Position numbers and translations under genes: made by a program
Assembly: GCA_030016765.1 (NCBI GenBank)
Contig: JASEJS010000001.1
Location: 1 to 31,721 of the forward strand
From: Patescibacteria group bacterium
GTDB lineage: Bacteria; Patescibacteriota; Minisyncoccia; Minisyncoccales; JASEJS01
Length of the DNA stretch: 31,721 nt
Reading direction: 5' to 3'
Notes under the pieces: generated by a model
The model's input: the letters and a program-made list of their open reading frames with translations, nothing else
What the model was told of the DNA's origin: nothing
Database searches by the model: none
Shown: in pieces, positions 23,701-30,700 of the stretch
How the letters are laid out: each line of letters begins with the position of its first letter
Numbering within the stretch: position 1 is the stretch's first letter

Positions 23701-25118
23701 GAATTAGCATCTACCTCTGGTACAGTCTCACCAACTTGGGCACCACCCCAGAAAAGTTTGATGTTTTTAACATCGGTGTCTGCGCAGGTTCCTTTTAGGG
23801 TAAGAGTTAAATTGGTCAATTGAGCACTCTCTGTGTCATCCACCTGAAATCTGAAAGTATTCAAGAGCTGTTCAGTAGCACCAATAAGAACATAAGTATC
23901 TCCAGGAGTGGCATCGGTGGTGGTTGCTTTACCAGCAGAGAGAGAGGCCACAGTCTTGGCGTATCCATAAAGAGGAAATTCACCAGTAATGGCTTCTGTA
24001 GCCACAATATGTCCAGCTTCCGCAATTCCCAGTTTGATGGTGTTTCCAGGATCAGCATTGGTCCTGTCAATGGTTCCCTTAATGGTTAAAACTCTGCTCT
24101 CGCCAACTGGAATGGTCCAGTTTAGACCAGAGAAAGTCGCTGAATGAGTGGAAACATTAAGAACCTGGGTTGCGCCAAGCTTGATGGTTCCATCGTAAAG
24201 CTTGATGTTAGTTACATCATTATCTTCAGACACACCGCTCCGGGTCACAGTGATGCTAGAAATAGTCAAATCTTTGGCGGCAGCAGTGAATTTAATCTTG
24301 GTAAAGATTAAATCCTGCGCACCTTTTGCTACTACCGCAGCAGCTGGAGTATCCGGGGCTAAACTAGCAGTAGGCTCTTTAGGAACAACTTTTTCTTTTT
24401 CATTACAAGCTTCATCATACCAATAATAACCTACGGCAGTACATTCAGCCTTAGTAGTTATTTCTGCTGCTGATTTCTTGACACAACTTCCTTCTACGCA
24501 TTTATAACCGGTATCACAGTCAGCATCAGTTTGGCATTTTTTTGGTGAAGGTGCGACAGCTAAGAGGCTATTCAACTTAGCTCTGGTTTTTGCTCCAACA
24601 AAACCAGTTCCAGCTGTCAAGCCAATTGGGGTCAAGACATCAGCTGCATATTTCTCCTGGAATTTAATAACTGCCGCCTTGGTCAAAGGACCAAAGTAGG
24701 TAGTTTCATTGCCAGGAGAACCTGGACCTTCAGAAGATACCTGAGTGGCGGAATCTGAGTTTAAAACAATCTGTAAACATTTAACATCATCTCCAATCAT
24801 TCCTTGCTTTAGATCGCGATCAAAAGAAGTAATGGTGCAACCTGTTATAGCAGGACCTGCTGGCGCTTTTCCAGCTTGAAGTTTAACCAATTGCTGTTGA
24901 AGAGCAGTTAAGGTAGCAGTTAAATCAGCAACCTGAGCTTGGAGAGCTTCTACCTGATTATCATAACAAGTATCTTTGTACCAATAATAACCTGCTGCCT
25001 TACAGTCTGATTCTGTGGCTTTATTAGCTACTACTGCCGCTGTTGCTAGACTAACCAGAATAACACTCAAAGCCAAACCACCAATTACACCTACAATCCT
25101 TTTTACTAAACCAGACAT
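20727..25118 (-). CDS. Very large exported PG-binding repeat protein, S-layer candidate
   Basis: The product is 1463 residues. A signal/anchor helix (GVIGGLALSVILVSLATAAV) is followed by a C-x11-C motif (CKAAGYYWYKDTC), a coiled coil (VEALQAQVADLTATLTALQQ), a PG_binding_1 module (about 93-185, ending GFVGAKTRAKLNSLL), a Cys-rich stretch (CQTDADCDTGYKCVEGSC), a second C-x11-C motif (CTAVGYYWYDEAC) and then about eight Ig-like beta domains of the type 'VPVGESRVLTIKGTID' / 'IPKGQNKTLVLKGDIS'. The C-terminus has CQRDWDWCWYDGKKYTNAYK and ends ELPLTGKTLSE. Codon choice and GC content look richer than in the neighbours, as in highly expressed surface proteins. It is the best candidate in the window for the main S-layer protein; no direct homology search was possible. 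Confidence 0.8.
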   Translation of the reverse strand: MSGLVKRIVGVIGGLALSVILVSLATAAVVANKATESDCKAAGYYWYKDTCYDNQVEALQAQVADLTATLTALQQQLVKLQAGKAPAGPAITGCTITSFDRDLKQGMIGDDVKCLQIVLNSDSATQVSSEGPGSPGNETTYFGPLTKAAVIKFQEKYAADVLTPIGLTAGTGFVGAKTRAKLNSLLAVAPSPKKCQTDADCDTGYKCVEGSCVKKSAAEITTKAECTAVGYYWYDEACNEKEKVVPKEPTASLAPDTPAAAVVAKGAQDLIFTKIKFTAAAKDLTISSITVTRSGVSEDNDVTNIKLYDGTIKLGATQVLNVSTHSATFSGLNWTIPVGESRVLTIKGTIDRTNADPGNTIKLGIAEAGHIVATEAITGEFPLYGYAKTVASLSAGKATTTDATPGDTYVLIGATEQLLNTFRFQVDDTESAQLTNLTLTLKGTCADTDVKNIKLFWGGAQVGETVPEVDANSQASFDLSKANVRILKSSYEDISVYADIKADVAVDAGDTAYFVIDEADDVSILGQSSGGFLEVKASSWPVSAGYEVTFKTGQLKVTLDPTLNPSDAEYVKGSKQRVWGAYRFSTSGSMEGVKIERIKFTKAASAGTVITDTELSNIKAYVGDNVVAGPASFSSGVVTLIFSPTFDIPKGQNKTLVLKGDISGAAVKDHQAGLYINAKTDLTMKGLESDIEVPLDQIDISAVDTIGEVSEHKVLDKGTLSVDATGISLTNVSPGTEDFVFAKFTFTAGSGEDVLISKITIKDATGTNAIASDLSSIEIFDGETKLGATVNEFTPVSGGGTATFYPNWTIPAGRVKTLTVKADVDTGISVQSTGETHRFEINAASDLTVKGVTSAETIAAGGTFPVQAIPLAVTIVEGSLTVNIADTPVASTYIKGETDAHVATIYLKAGPAEDVKVTYLKLNVATSTAAGASPASTKVANLRLYKGATQIGSTITSLVDGASGDYCEFKNIENLTIAKGTTAAIDVKVKVADYDTANNYYFGIAADGDVRGIGVSSGKDISSTGSGWGKAMTFSQTGQLYVWTKSTYTPGEAIHALGTTGAEVDVLKWKAKAINEGVMIANLVFDVVDESGGTTNVTTSDFASAQVYLAGSAVGPVAYPETVGNGNAFFTFTFVEPPVIAKNTVAEFALRVKINGIDAGAFSGHAAKFGIHASTTDSIVAKGAASSQTVTVADEDGSGWTEIVGNAQILRKSVPTINLAADTPSGTLLPGAKTPVLKFTVKANAGDVDLAVITVKPYMNGDVTGGDGIHFYNPDGSLNVSILNAAMTTTSDTFSTTTADQYIDLGNVFGALPAGKVAADYFQVGEIVDIDLETDTDVSDAVVDYASTTGDTISLNTTVNTPSGAQGITIAPSGYKSGYQFKLDITDYPISAGDTVTFTIKADTTNATDDFAYHLDVTKDNDTSLVSNTSCQRDWDWCWYDGKKYTNAYKVKELPLTGKTLSE

Positions 25119-25154
25119 TTAATAATCAGTAATTATTAATTAATATTTATTTCT

Positions 25155-25286
25155 GTCGCGTCGACCTTTATTTCGCGACTTCGCGCCATCCGCGCCTCAT
25201 ATTATCCTTAAATTGCGAAGGCAATTTAAGAAATATTCATTCGGCGCGGTGTCGCTTCTCTCCAAAATTGCTTCGCAATTTTGGAG
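25155..25286. promoter_or_regulatory. GC-rich hairpin cluster upstream of the S-layer candidate
   Basis: Two perfect hairpins occur: CTTAAATTGC-GAAG-GCAATTTAAG (25207-25230) and CTCCAAAATTGC-TTC-GCAATTTTGGAG (25260-25286). In addition GTCGCG/CGCGAC (25155-25160, 25174-25179) pair, and CGCGCC/GGCGCG (25191-25196, 25243-25248) enclose the first hairpin. It lies between the stop of the coiled-coil gene and the S-layer ATG, so it could terminate the upstream operon, form a leader structure, or both. Confidence 0.55.
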
Positions 25287-25324
25287 ACCTCATATTTTAG
25301 GCCACGAAACCGCGACTCTCTTCA

Positions 25325-25573
25325 TTATTTCTTTTTCATCGCTAAAATTTTTTCAATTTCTTCAACCCGGGCTTTTAACTCCTCAAATTCGTTTCGATAA
25401 ACTATACCTTCTAACTTTTTTTCTATTCTCTTTAATCTTTCACTATGATCTACTAACATTACTGCGTGTTTATCCAATATGCCTAAAATCTGCCGATGCT
25501 GTTCGGTATTCTCATTAAAACCTTTGGCAATCATCCCAGCTAAATCTTCTAAGGTAATTTTTTTCTTCGCCAT
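25325..25573 (-). CDS. Small coiled-coil protein
   Basis: The product is 82 residues, highly charged and helical throughout: ITLEDLAGMIAKGFNENTEQ, then a leucine-spaced segment RLKRIEKKLEGIVYRNEFEE and LKARVEEIEKILAMKKK. No signal peptide or known domain is seen. It follows the DUF5667 gene by one base, so it is the last gene of the sigma-factor operon. I do not recognise a function; a partner-binding or oligomerising role in the sigma pathway is only a guess. Confidence 0.7.
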   Translation of the reverse strand: MAKKKITLEDLAGMIAKGFNENTEQHRQILGILDKHAVMLVDHSERLKRIEKKLEGIVYRNEFEELKARVEEIEKILAMKKK

Positions 25574-25574
25574 A

Positions 25575-26279
25575 TTATTTATTTTGACTCAAAATCCAGA
25601 TTTTTTCCAGGGCTTCAGAATACTTTCCAGCCTGATAAAGTTCTTTCGCCTCTTCTAAAATTTTTTGATCTTCTTCAGAAAGGGTTCTTTTTTCTAAGTC
25701 TTCGATGAGGACTTCGGCTGGAGTTTTATATAATCCTTGAACAGAATCGCCTTCTTTTTCAGAATCTATTTTTGTTGCCAAAACTTTTTCTACTTTTTGT
25801 TTATTTTCTTCCAATTTTTTAATTTCAACTACTACCTCTTTAGCTTTTTCAGGTTCTTTTATTTTCTCAAGGCTCTTGGCAGCTTCTGAAACATTAGTTT
25901 GATATTCTTCAACCGCTGCTGGTAATTTCCTTACCTGATTGGTTTCAGCGATTTCTGCCAATTCTTCTAATCTTTTATTAGTTAATTCTAATTGGACTTT
26001 TGGTTTTTCTGCTTCAGGAACAAAAACTGCCTGGCTCTTTTCTGTAATCTTTTTGATTGGATATAAAAAATCACCAGGTAGAGAATTTTGGCTAAAAGCG
26101 AAAAGGCCGAAAAGAATTAAAACACTAATTAAGCCAGCTTTAGCTGGCTTGAAAAACGGGAAAAATAATACTTTTGGCTCCTCACCCAAAATCTGGCTTT
26201 TAGTCAAAGCAACCCAATCTGAGCTGGGCTTAATTTGTCGCAGTTTCCGAATTTTATTAACTAACTCGGCTTCAGTCAT
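25575..26279 (-). CDS. DUF5667-type membrane protein, probable anti-sigma partner
   Basis: About 234 residues from the ATG at 26279 (a GTG lies at 26282). The cytoplasmic N-terminus EAELVNKIRKLRQIKPSSDW resembles the short helical sigma-binding segment of such proteins. One membrane helix follows (AGLISVLILFGLFAFS), then the DUF5667 signature SLPGDFLYPIKKITEKSQAV and LELTNKRLEELAEIAE, and a long charged helical extracytoplasmic part. It lies just after an ECF sigma gene in the same direction, with a 180-nt gap that contains two repeat families. Predicted role: holds the sigma factor at the membrane until an envelope signal releases it. The pairing is inferred from gene order. Confidence 0.8.
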   Translation of the reverse strand: MTEAELVNKIRKLRQIKPSSDWVALTKSQILGEEPKVLFFPFFKPAKAGLISVLILFGLFAFSQNSLPGDFLYPIKKITEKSQAVFVPEAEKPKVQLELTNKRLEELAEIAETNQVRKLPAAVEEYQTNVSEAAKSLEKIKEPEKAKEVVVEIKKLEENKQKVEKVLATKIDSEKEGDSVQGLYKTPAEVLIEDLEKRTLSEEDQKILEEAKELYQAGKYSEALEKIWILSQNK

Positions 26280-26335
26280 CACTATAACTATGACGAAAAA
26301 CTCCCCAAAATATTACACTAATAAAGGAAAAATAA

Positions 26336-26377
26336 ATTCACCAACTTTATCAACGGCCGTTTGCCAAGTTGATGAAT
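26336..26377. repeat. ACGGCCGT palindrome, copy 3 (solo)
   Basis: ATTCACCAACTT, TATCAACGG and CCGTTTGCC, AAGTTGATGAAT form a 42-bp inverted repeat with 16 of 21 arm positions paired. It lies 57 nt upstream of the DUF5667 ATG, with no PaaX-like gene nearby. The left 14 bases (from 26334) are identical to those of copy 1. Confidence 0.8.
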
Positions 26378-26407
26378 ATTTAAAGAGGAATACCTCTACT
26401 CAAACTC

Positions 26408-26450
26408 TACTCGAAACCCGACGTTGAGTATTCGAAACCCGCGTTGAGTA
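26408..26450. repeat. Dispersed TACTCGA-type repeat, two tandem copies
   Basis: Unit A (26408-26430) is TACTCGAAACCCGACG then TTGAGTA; unit B (26429-26450) is TATTCGAAACCCGCG then TTGAGTA. The ends of each unit are inverted (TACTCGA against TTGAGTA, perfect apart from one base). A third copy lies inside the coding region at 29789-29811. Confidence 0.75.
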
Positions 26451-26458
26451 AACTAGGC

Positions 26459-26986
26459 TTAAACATCTTGATTGAGTTTATTTTTTAAAATTTTCAAGGC
26501 TCGATGGAGCATTACCCTCGCTGTCTCTTCGGATTTATTTAACATTTTAGCTATTTCAGAGATAGAAAGGTCGTCTAAGTAGTGCCAAATAATTACATTC
26601 TGATATTCTTCTTTGAGATTAGCCAAAGCGGTTTTAATATTCTCAACCTCTGAGTTTACTGCTGCTTTTTCCTCTAAATTTGTTTTCGGATCAATAATTT
26701 TCACTTGGTCAGCTGAAATTATCTGGGTTTTACCCTTTTTTCGATAATAATCAATAACTAAATTCCGGGCAATTTGATATAAAAAAGCCTGGAGATTTTC
26801 AATTTCTTTTTGATTTTTGATTTTTGATTTTTGATTTTTATAGGCCTCCCAGCCCTTTAAAAAAGTTTCTGAAGTTAAATCTTCAGCTATTTCTTGGGAA
26901 TTGACCTTTAAAAAAATAAAACGATATATTTTATCTATATACTGATCGTAAATTTTGCCAAATTCTTTTCTCCAGCGATTTGTCAT
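26459..26986 (-). CDS. ECF-type sigma-70 family RNA polymerase sigma factor
   Basis: About 175 residues from the ATG at 26986 (a GTG at 26992 would add two). Region 2 is clear: YDQYIDKIYRFIFLKVNSQE, AEDLTSETFLKGWEAYKN and LYQIARNLVIDYYRKKGK. Region 4 is EYQNVIIWHYLDDLSISEIA followed by KMLNKSEETARVMLHRALK, a helix-turn-helix. Regions 1 and 3 are absent, as expected for ECF factors. A heptamer array encodes the linker KNQKSKIKNQKE. It follows the DeoR-like gene with a 36-nt gap and precedes a DUF5667 gene. Probable role: turning on envelope genes on signal; targets unknown. Confidence 0.9.
   Translation of the reverse strand: MTNRWRKEFGKIYDQYIDKIYRFIFLKVNSQEIAEDLTSETFLKGWEAYKNQKSKIKNQKEIENLQAFLYQIARNLVIDYYRKKGKTQIISADQVKIIDPKTNLEEKAAVNSEVENIKTALANLKEEYQNVIIWHYLDDLSISEIAKMLNKSEETARVMLHRALKILKNKLNQDV
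26808..26840 (-). repeat. 7-bp tandem array (TTTTTGA x4 plus partial) in the sigma-factor gene
   Basis: Four perfect TTTTTGA heptamers and a TTTTT end on the plus strand. They encode a lysine/glutamine-rich linker inside region 2, before LQAFLYQIARNLV. Confidence 0.85.
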
Positions 26987-27022
26987 AAGCACTCGCCTAA
27001 TTACAACTAAAAATAATTTGAC

Positions 27023-27697
27023 CTAGGACAATGTCCTACCTTTATTCGTAATCGGCTTTGATTCGTAATTTGGAGGAAGCTGATAAAAGGTTTCATTTTT
27101 CTCTCCTATTCTCTCAATTAATCCCTGCTTAACCAATTGCTTAAAGTCTCTTCTCAGAGTTCTTTTAGTTACTTCAGGAAAAATTTCCTTAACTTCCCAA
27201 ATCTGAACTTTGCCTTTCTTTTTTAGAAAATCCAATATTTTCTCTTGCCGAGTATTTTTTTGAATGCCAACTGAGAAATTTCTCTGAAAAGATTCTCCTA
27301 ATCCTTCTTGAGCAAATATCTTCTCTCTTGAGATTTCAGCTACCTCCTTTATTCTCTCTCTATGAAATTTGACCTCATCAAGCTTTTTTAATTCTTTTCT
27401 TATTTTACCATATTCTTCTTGGATCTCAGAAATCTTAGAAGGACTTACCCAATTTTGTTTTTTAGCTAATTCAAAAAAGCTATCAAGAATTTCTAAATTT
27501 TTTGAAATTTCTGGATTTTGCTCTTTATAAAAATTAACTAAAATTTCATCGGCCAATTCCCTCATTTTATATCTCAAAGGCTCCTTTTTAGGGAAAAGCA
27601 AAGTAAGGTGATAAAGATTGTTGGTAAGTTGAATAAGCAACTCCTTATTAAGGAGGGATGGGTTGTTTATTTGGGTGGCGGGTAAATTGGAGTTCAT
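27023..27697 (-). CDS. DeoR-like winged-helix transcriptional regulator
   Basis: The product is 224 residues. The winged helix is C-terminal (about 148-207): RQEKILDFLKKKGKVQIWEV, then FPEVTKRTLRRDFKQLVKQG and LIERIGEKNETFYQL, matching the DeoR N-terminal HTH in sequence but not in position. The N-terminal 130 residues are all-helical (NKELLIQLTNNLYHLTLLFP, then FYKEQNPEISKNLEILDSFF), a four-helix-bundle-like part of unknown function. The start ATG is 4 nt after the stop of the giant surface-protein gene, and its stop lies inside a perfect palindrome. It could regulate this operon. Confidence 0.8.
   Translation of the reverse strand: MNSNLPATQINNPSLLNKELLIQLTNNLYHLTLLFPKKEPLRYKMRELADEILVNFYKEQNPEISKNLEILDSFFELAKKQNWVSPSKISEIQEEYGKIRKELKKLDEVKFHRERIKEVAEISREKIFAQEGLGESFQRNFSVGIQKNTRQEKILDFLKKKGKVQIWEVKEIFPEVTKRTLRRDFKQLVKQGLIERIGEKNETFYQLPPNYESKPITNKGRTLS
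27024..27038. promoter_or_regulatory. Perfect 15-bp palindrome over the stop codon of the DeoR-like gene
   Basis: TAGGACA-A-TGTCCTA, two perfect 7-bp arms with a one-base centre. It contains the TAG stop of the regulator and lies 38 nt upstream of the sigma-factor ATG. It looks like an operator for a dimeric regulator; with a one-base loop a hairpin is unlikely. Confidence 0.55.
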
Positions 27698-27701
27698 AAT
27701 T

Positions 27702-30700
27702 TTATTCCCAAGTTAAATCATGGCTGGCAAAAAACTTTAAATCCTCTCCTTCATAATAGATAAAGAGATATCCTTTTTTGGGTTGATTGGTTTTAATTCC
27801 AGAAATTATGGGATAAAAGGACCAGAGAGAATTAGGGAAATTCTGGTCATTAATTGCCTCTAAACTTTCAATTGATTGCCATGCATCTGTATATTTTCTG
27901 AGATAAATATGCCATTTGTCATCTGACTTAGAGAAACGAGAGCAGACTACATAAATATGGCCATTAGCATCTAAGGCAATTGAAGGAAAGGCTATGGTAG
28001 TGTCAATGTCTGATTCCAAAATCTGGTATCTTTCACTCCAAGAATTAGTATACTTTTTATATGAAATATGGCAACCACACTGCTCCTCCCAAACCACATG
28101 CAAATGACCATCCTTATCTATAGCAATTGAAGCTCTAGACCCGTTACCCAATTCTTCAGAGCTTGTGCTTGTTTGCCTCCAATATTTAATTTTAAGTGAA
28201 AGTGACTCACGCCCTACATCACTACACCAAACCAAATGAATATTGTCTTCACTATCAATAGCCATTGAAAAATGACCTATCCCTCTTCCACCACCAACCG
28301 GTAAATCTATTTCCTCAAAATAACTCAAATTGTTGTTATATTTTCGATATCGAGGCTTAGGACAAGGAAAAGAACCTAATTCGTGACTAGAAGAACATAA
28401 TTTTTTATCCACCCAAACCAGGTGGATATTATCAGCAGAATCTAAGGCAATTATCGGACTTTCTTGATCCCAATTCTCATTATCTGTGAGATTTTTAATT
28501 TCCGACCAAGTTCCATTATATCTCCGATAGCGGATTTGATAAGGACCATTAGCTGAAATTTTTCCCATCCAAACTAAATGAAGATTATCATTTGAATCAA
28601 TGGCAATTGAAGGATATATTTGGTTATAGCTGGATTCAGAAGTTATTACTTCTTTTGTCCAACTTTTTCCTTCATCAATTGATTTAGCCAAAAAGACATT
28701 ATATATTCCTTCAATTTGTTTAGCATAAACCACATATAAATTTCCATTTGAGGCCCTAACCATTTTTCTACCCTCGGTTCCAGGCGGTAAAGAGGGATCT
28801 AAGGTAAAGCCACTCTCAATAGTACTAATAGTTGCTGTTTGATAGGAAATAATATCAGAAAGTAAAGAATAATGCCAGCCATCAAAAGCTTCAATGCCAA
28901 AATGATAAGTAGAATTGTAATCAAGGTTAGAAATAGTCAGGGTAGTGGCTGAGGTAGTAGCAGAGAAAGTGGAAGAAGAATTTAAATTATCTTCAGTAAT
29001 CTCCTCTTTTGAATAATAAATTTGGTAAGAGAGATTTTCTGGAGGAGTATCTGGGTCAGTAGTAGTTGACCAAGTTAAAACTACTTTATTATTTTCTGAA
29101 TTTTCCTCATCTATTTTGAAATCAGAAACTTTTTCTGGTCGGAAAATGTCGGCTTTTTCTCCTTTTGAATTTTCCGGCAAGGGAATTTTGAGCTCAAAAT
29201 CAGTTGAATTGTTATCATCATCAATATAAAAACCTTCTTTGTTTTTCTTTCTTTGCAATGATTTTTCGACTAAATCACTTTCCTTAAACAAAAATGAACT
29301 TCCTTCAAAAACTAAAGTACTAGTTGAATTTTCTTCTCTCCAGCTGAAAAGGTCAATTTTGCATCCAATAGCCGCCTCAGTGGTGCTAGCTGAAGGATTG
29401 CAAGAAAAAATGCCAATGGCTCCAGTTTTATTATTTAGATTAGTGGAAACAGAAGGTTGCCAATCTGGTTCGGGATAACCTTCTTCAACTGAGTAATCTT
29501 TTAAACCAATAAGAAAATAAGTTGAGGAAGCTATAGTTGTAGTTGGAAACTGTATATTTATCCGCCAGGGATTATTCCAATCATGCTTCGCCGGAAAATA
29601 ACTCAAATACCAACCGGCAGTAGAAACAGATTGATCAGTTGGATTATAAAGCTCTACAAATTCATTCTTTTTAATTTGAACTTCAGAGATGATTACATTT
29701 TGGGCTAATTGGTGAGCCTTTACTTCAATTGTGCTGGTGGTGGTGCTGGTTGCTCCCTGATTATCTTGCACTACAAGTCGAACCAAATACTCGAAACCCG
29801 ACGTCGAGTAAGAATGAGCAGTTGTGGCCTGAGTAGTAGTGGTGGAATTACCATCGCCGAAATCCCAGATGTAGCCGGTAATGGTTCCATCTCGGTCAAT
29901 AGATGAAGAGGCATCAAAAAAAATTTCATCACCAATAAATGGATTTTGAGGAGAGAAAGTAAAAGAGGCAATCGGCAGTTGATTCTCTGGCTCCACTTTT
30001 GGTTTATTTTTTGCCTTAGGGGTTGGCTCCTGAATTTCAAAATCTTCTCTATTGTTATCAGTATCAATATAACTTTCGCTAGTAGTGGACCATTTTCTGC
30101 CTATACTTTCGCCAGCTTTAGGATTTGAAGTGGTGGCAGTTTCATAATCTTGAGCCTCTCCCCAGCTAACTTTATCAACAACCTCTCCATTTGGATTTTT
30201 TAAGTAAAGAGTATTATCTGAAGTAAGAGGGTGGGTAGTGGTAGCATCAGCTGAAAAGGTAGAGGAGGCATTGGCAATCAGAAAATAATCATGTTTTTTA
30301 ATTATTTTGCCAGAAAATAAATTTTTTGGAGCATAAGAGGAAAAATCGCTACCAGTTTTTGTTTTCCTCTGAAGGTACCAATTAGTCAAATCAACATCTT
30401 CTGAATTTGGATTATAAAGCTCAACAAAATCATCTTTTTCACTGGTCTGGCTTTCAATTTGAATTTCGGAGATTAAAATTTTTAGATAAGAAGGGGTTGG
30501 CGGTTCCTCGGGTGGTGGGGAAGACACTCCCCCTCCGCCACCATAATATTCAACATATCCTCCGCTATTTTCTGCTTTTGGTGTGCCTCCTGGATTAGCG
30601 CTGGTTTGCCAACTCAAATCATTCCTCCTTTCTGCTGTTCTTTTTGAATTATTATCCCCAGCTAGCCAATTAGGAGAGGCTATGACTTCATCTTGAAGCT

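Noticed and set aside
22711..24426. Plus-strand ORFs of 70-106 codons inside the S-layer gene
   Set aside because: They are antisense shadows of a 1463-codon gene with clear domains; no start signals or known motifs.
25115..25160. Promoter elements directly upstream of the S-layer gene
   Set aside because: The 40 nt before the ATG are almost all A/T with many TAATAT-like words, so no single -10/-35 pair can be preferred.
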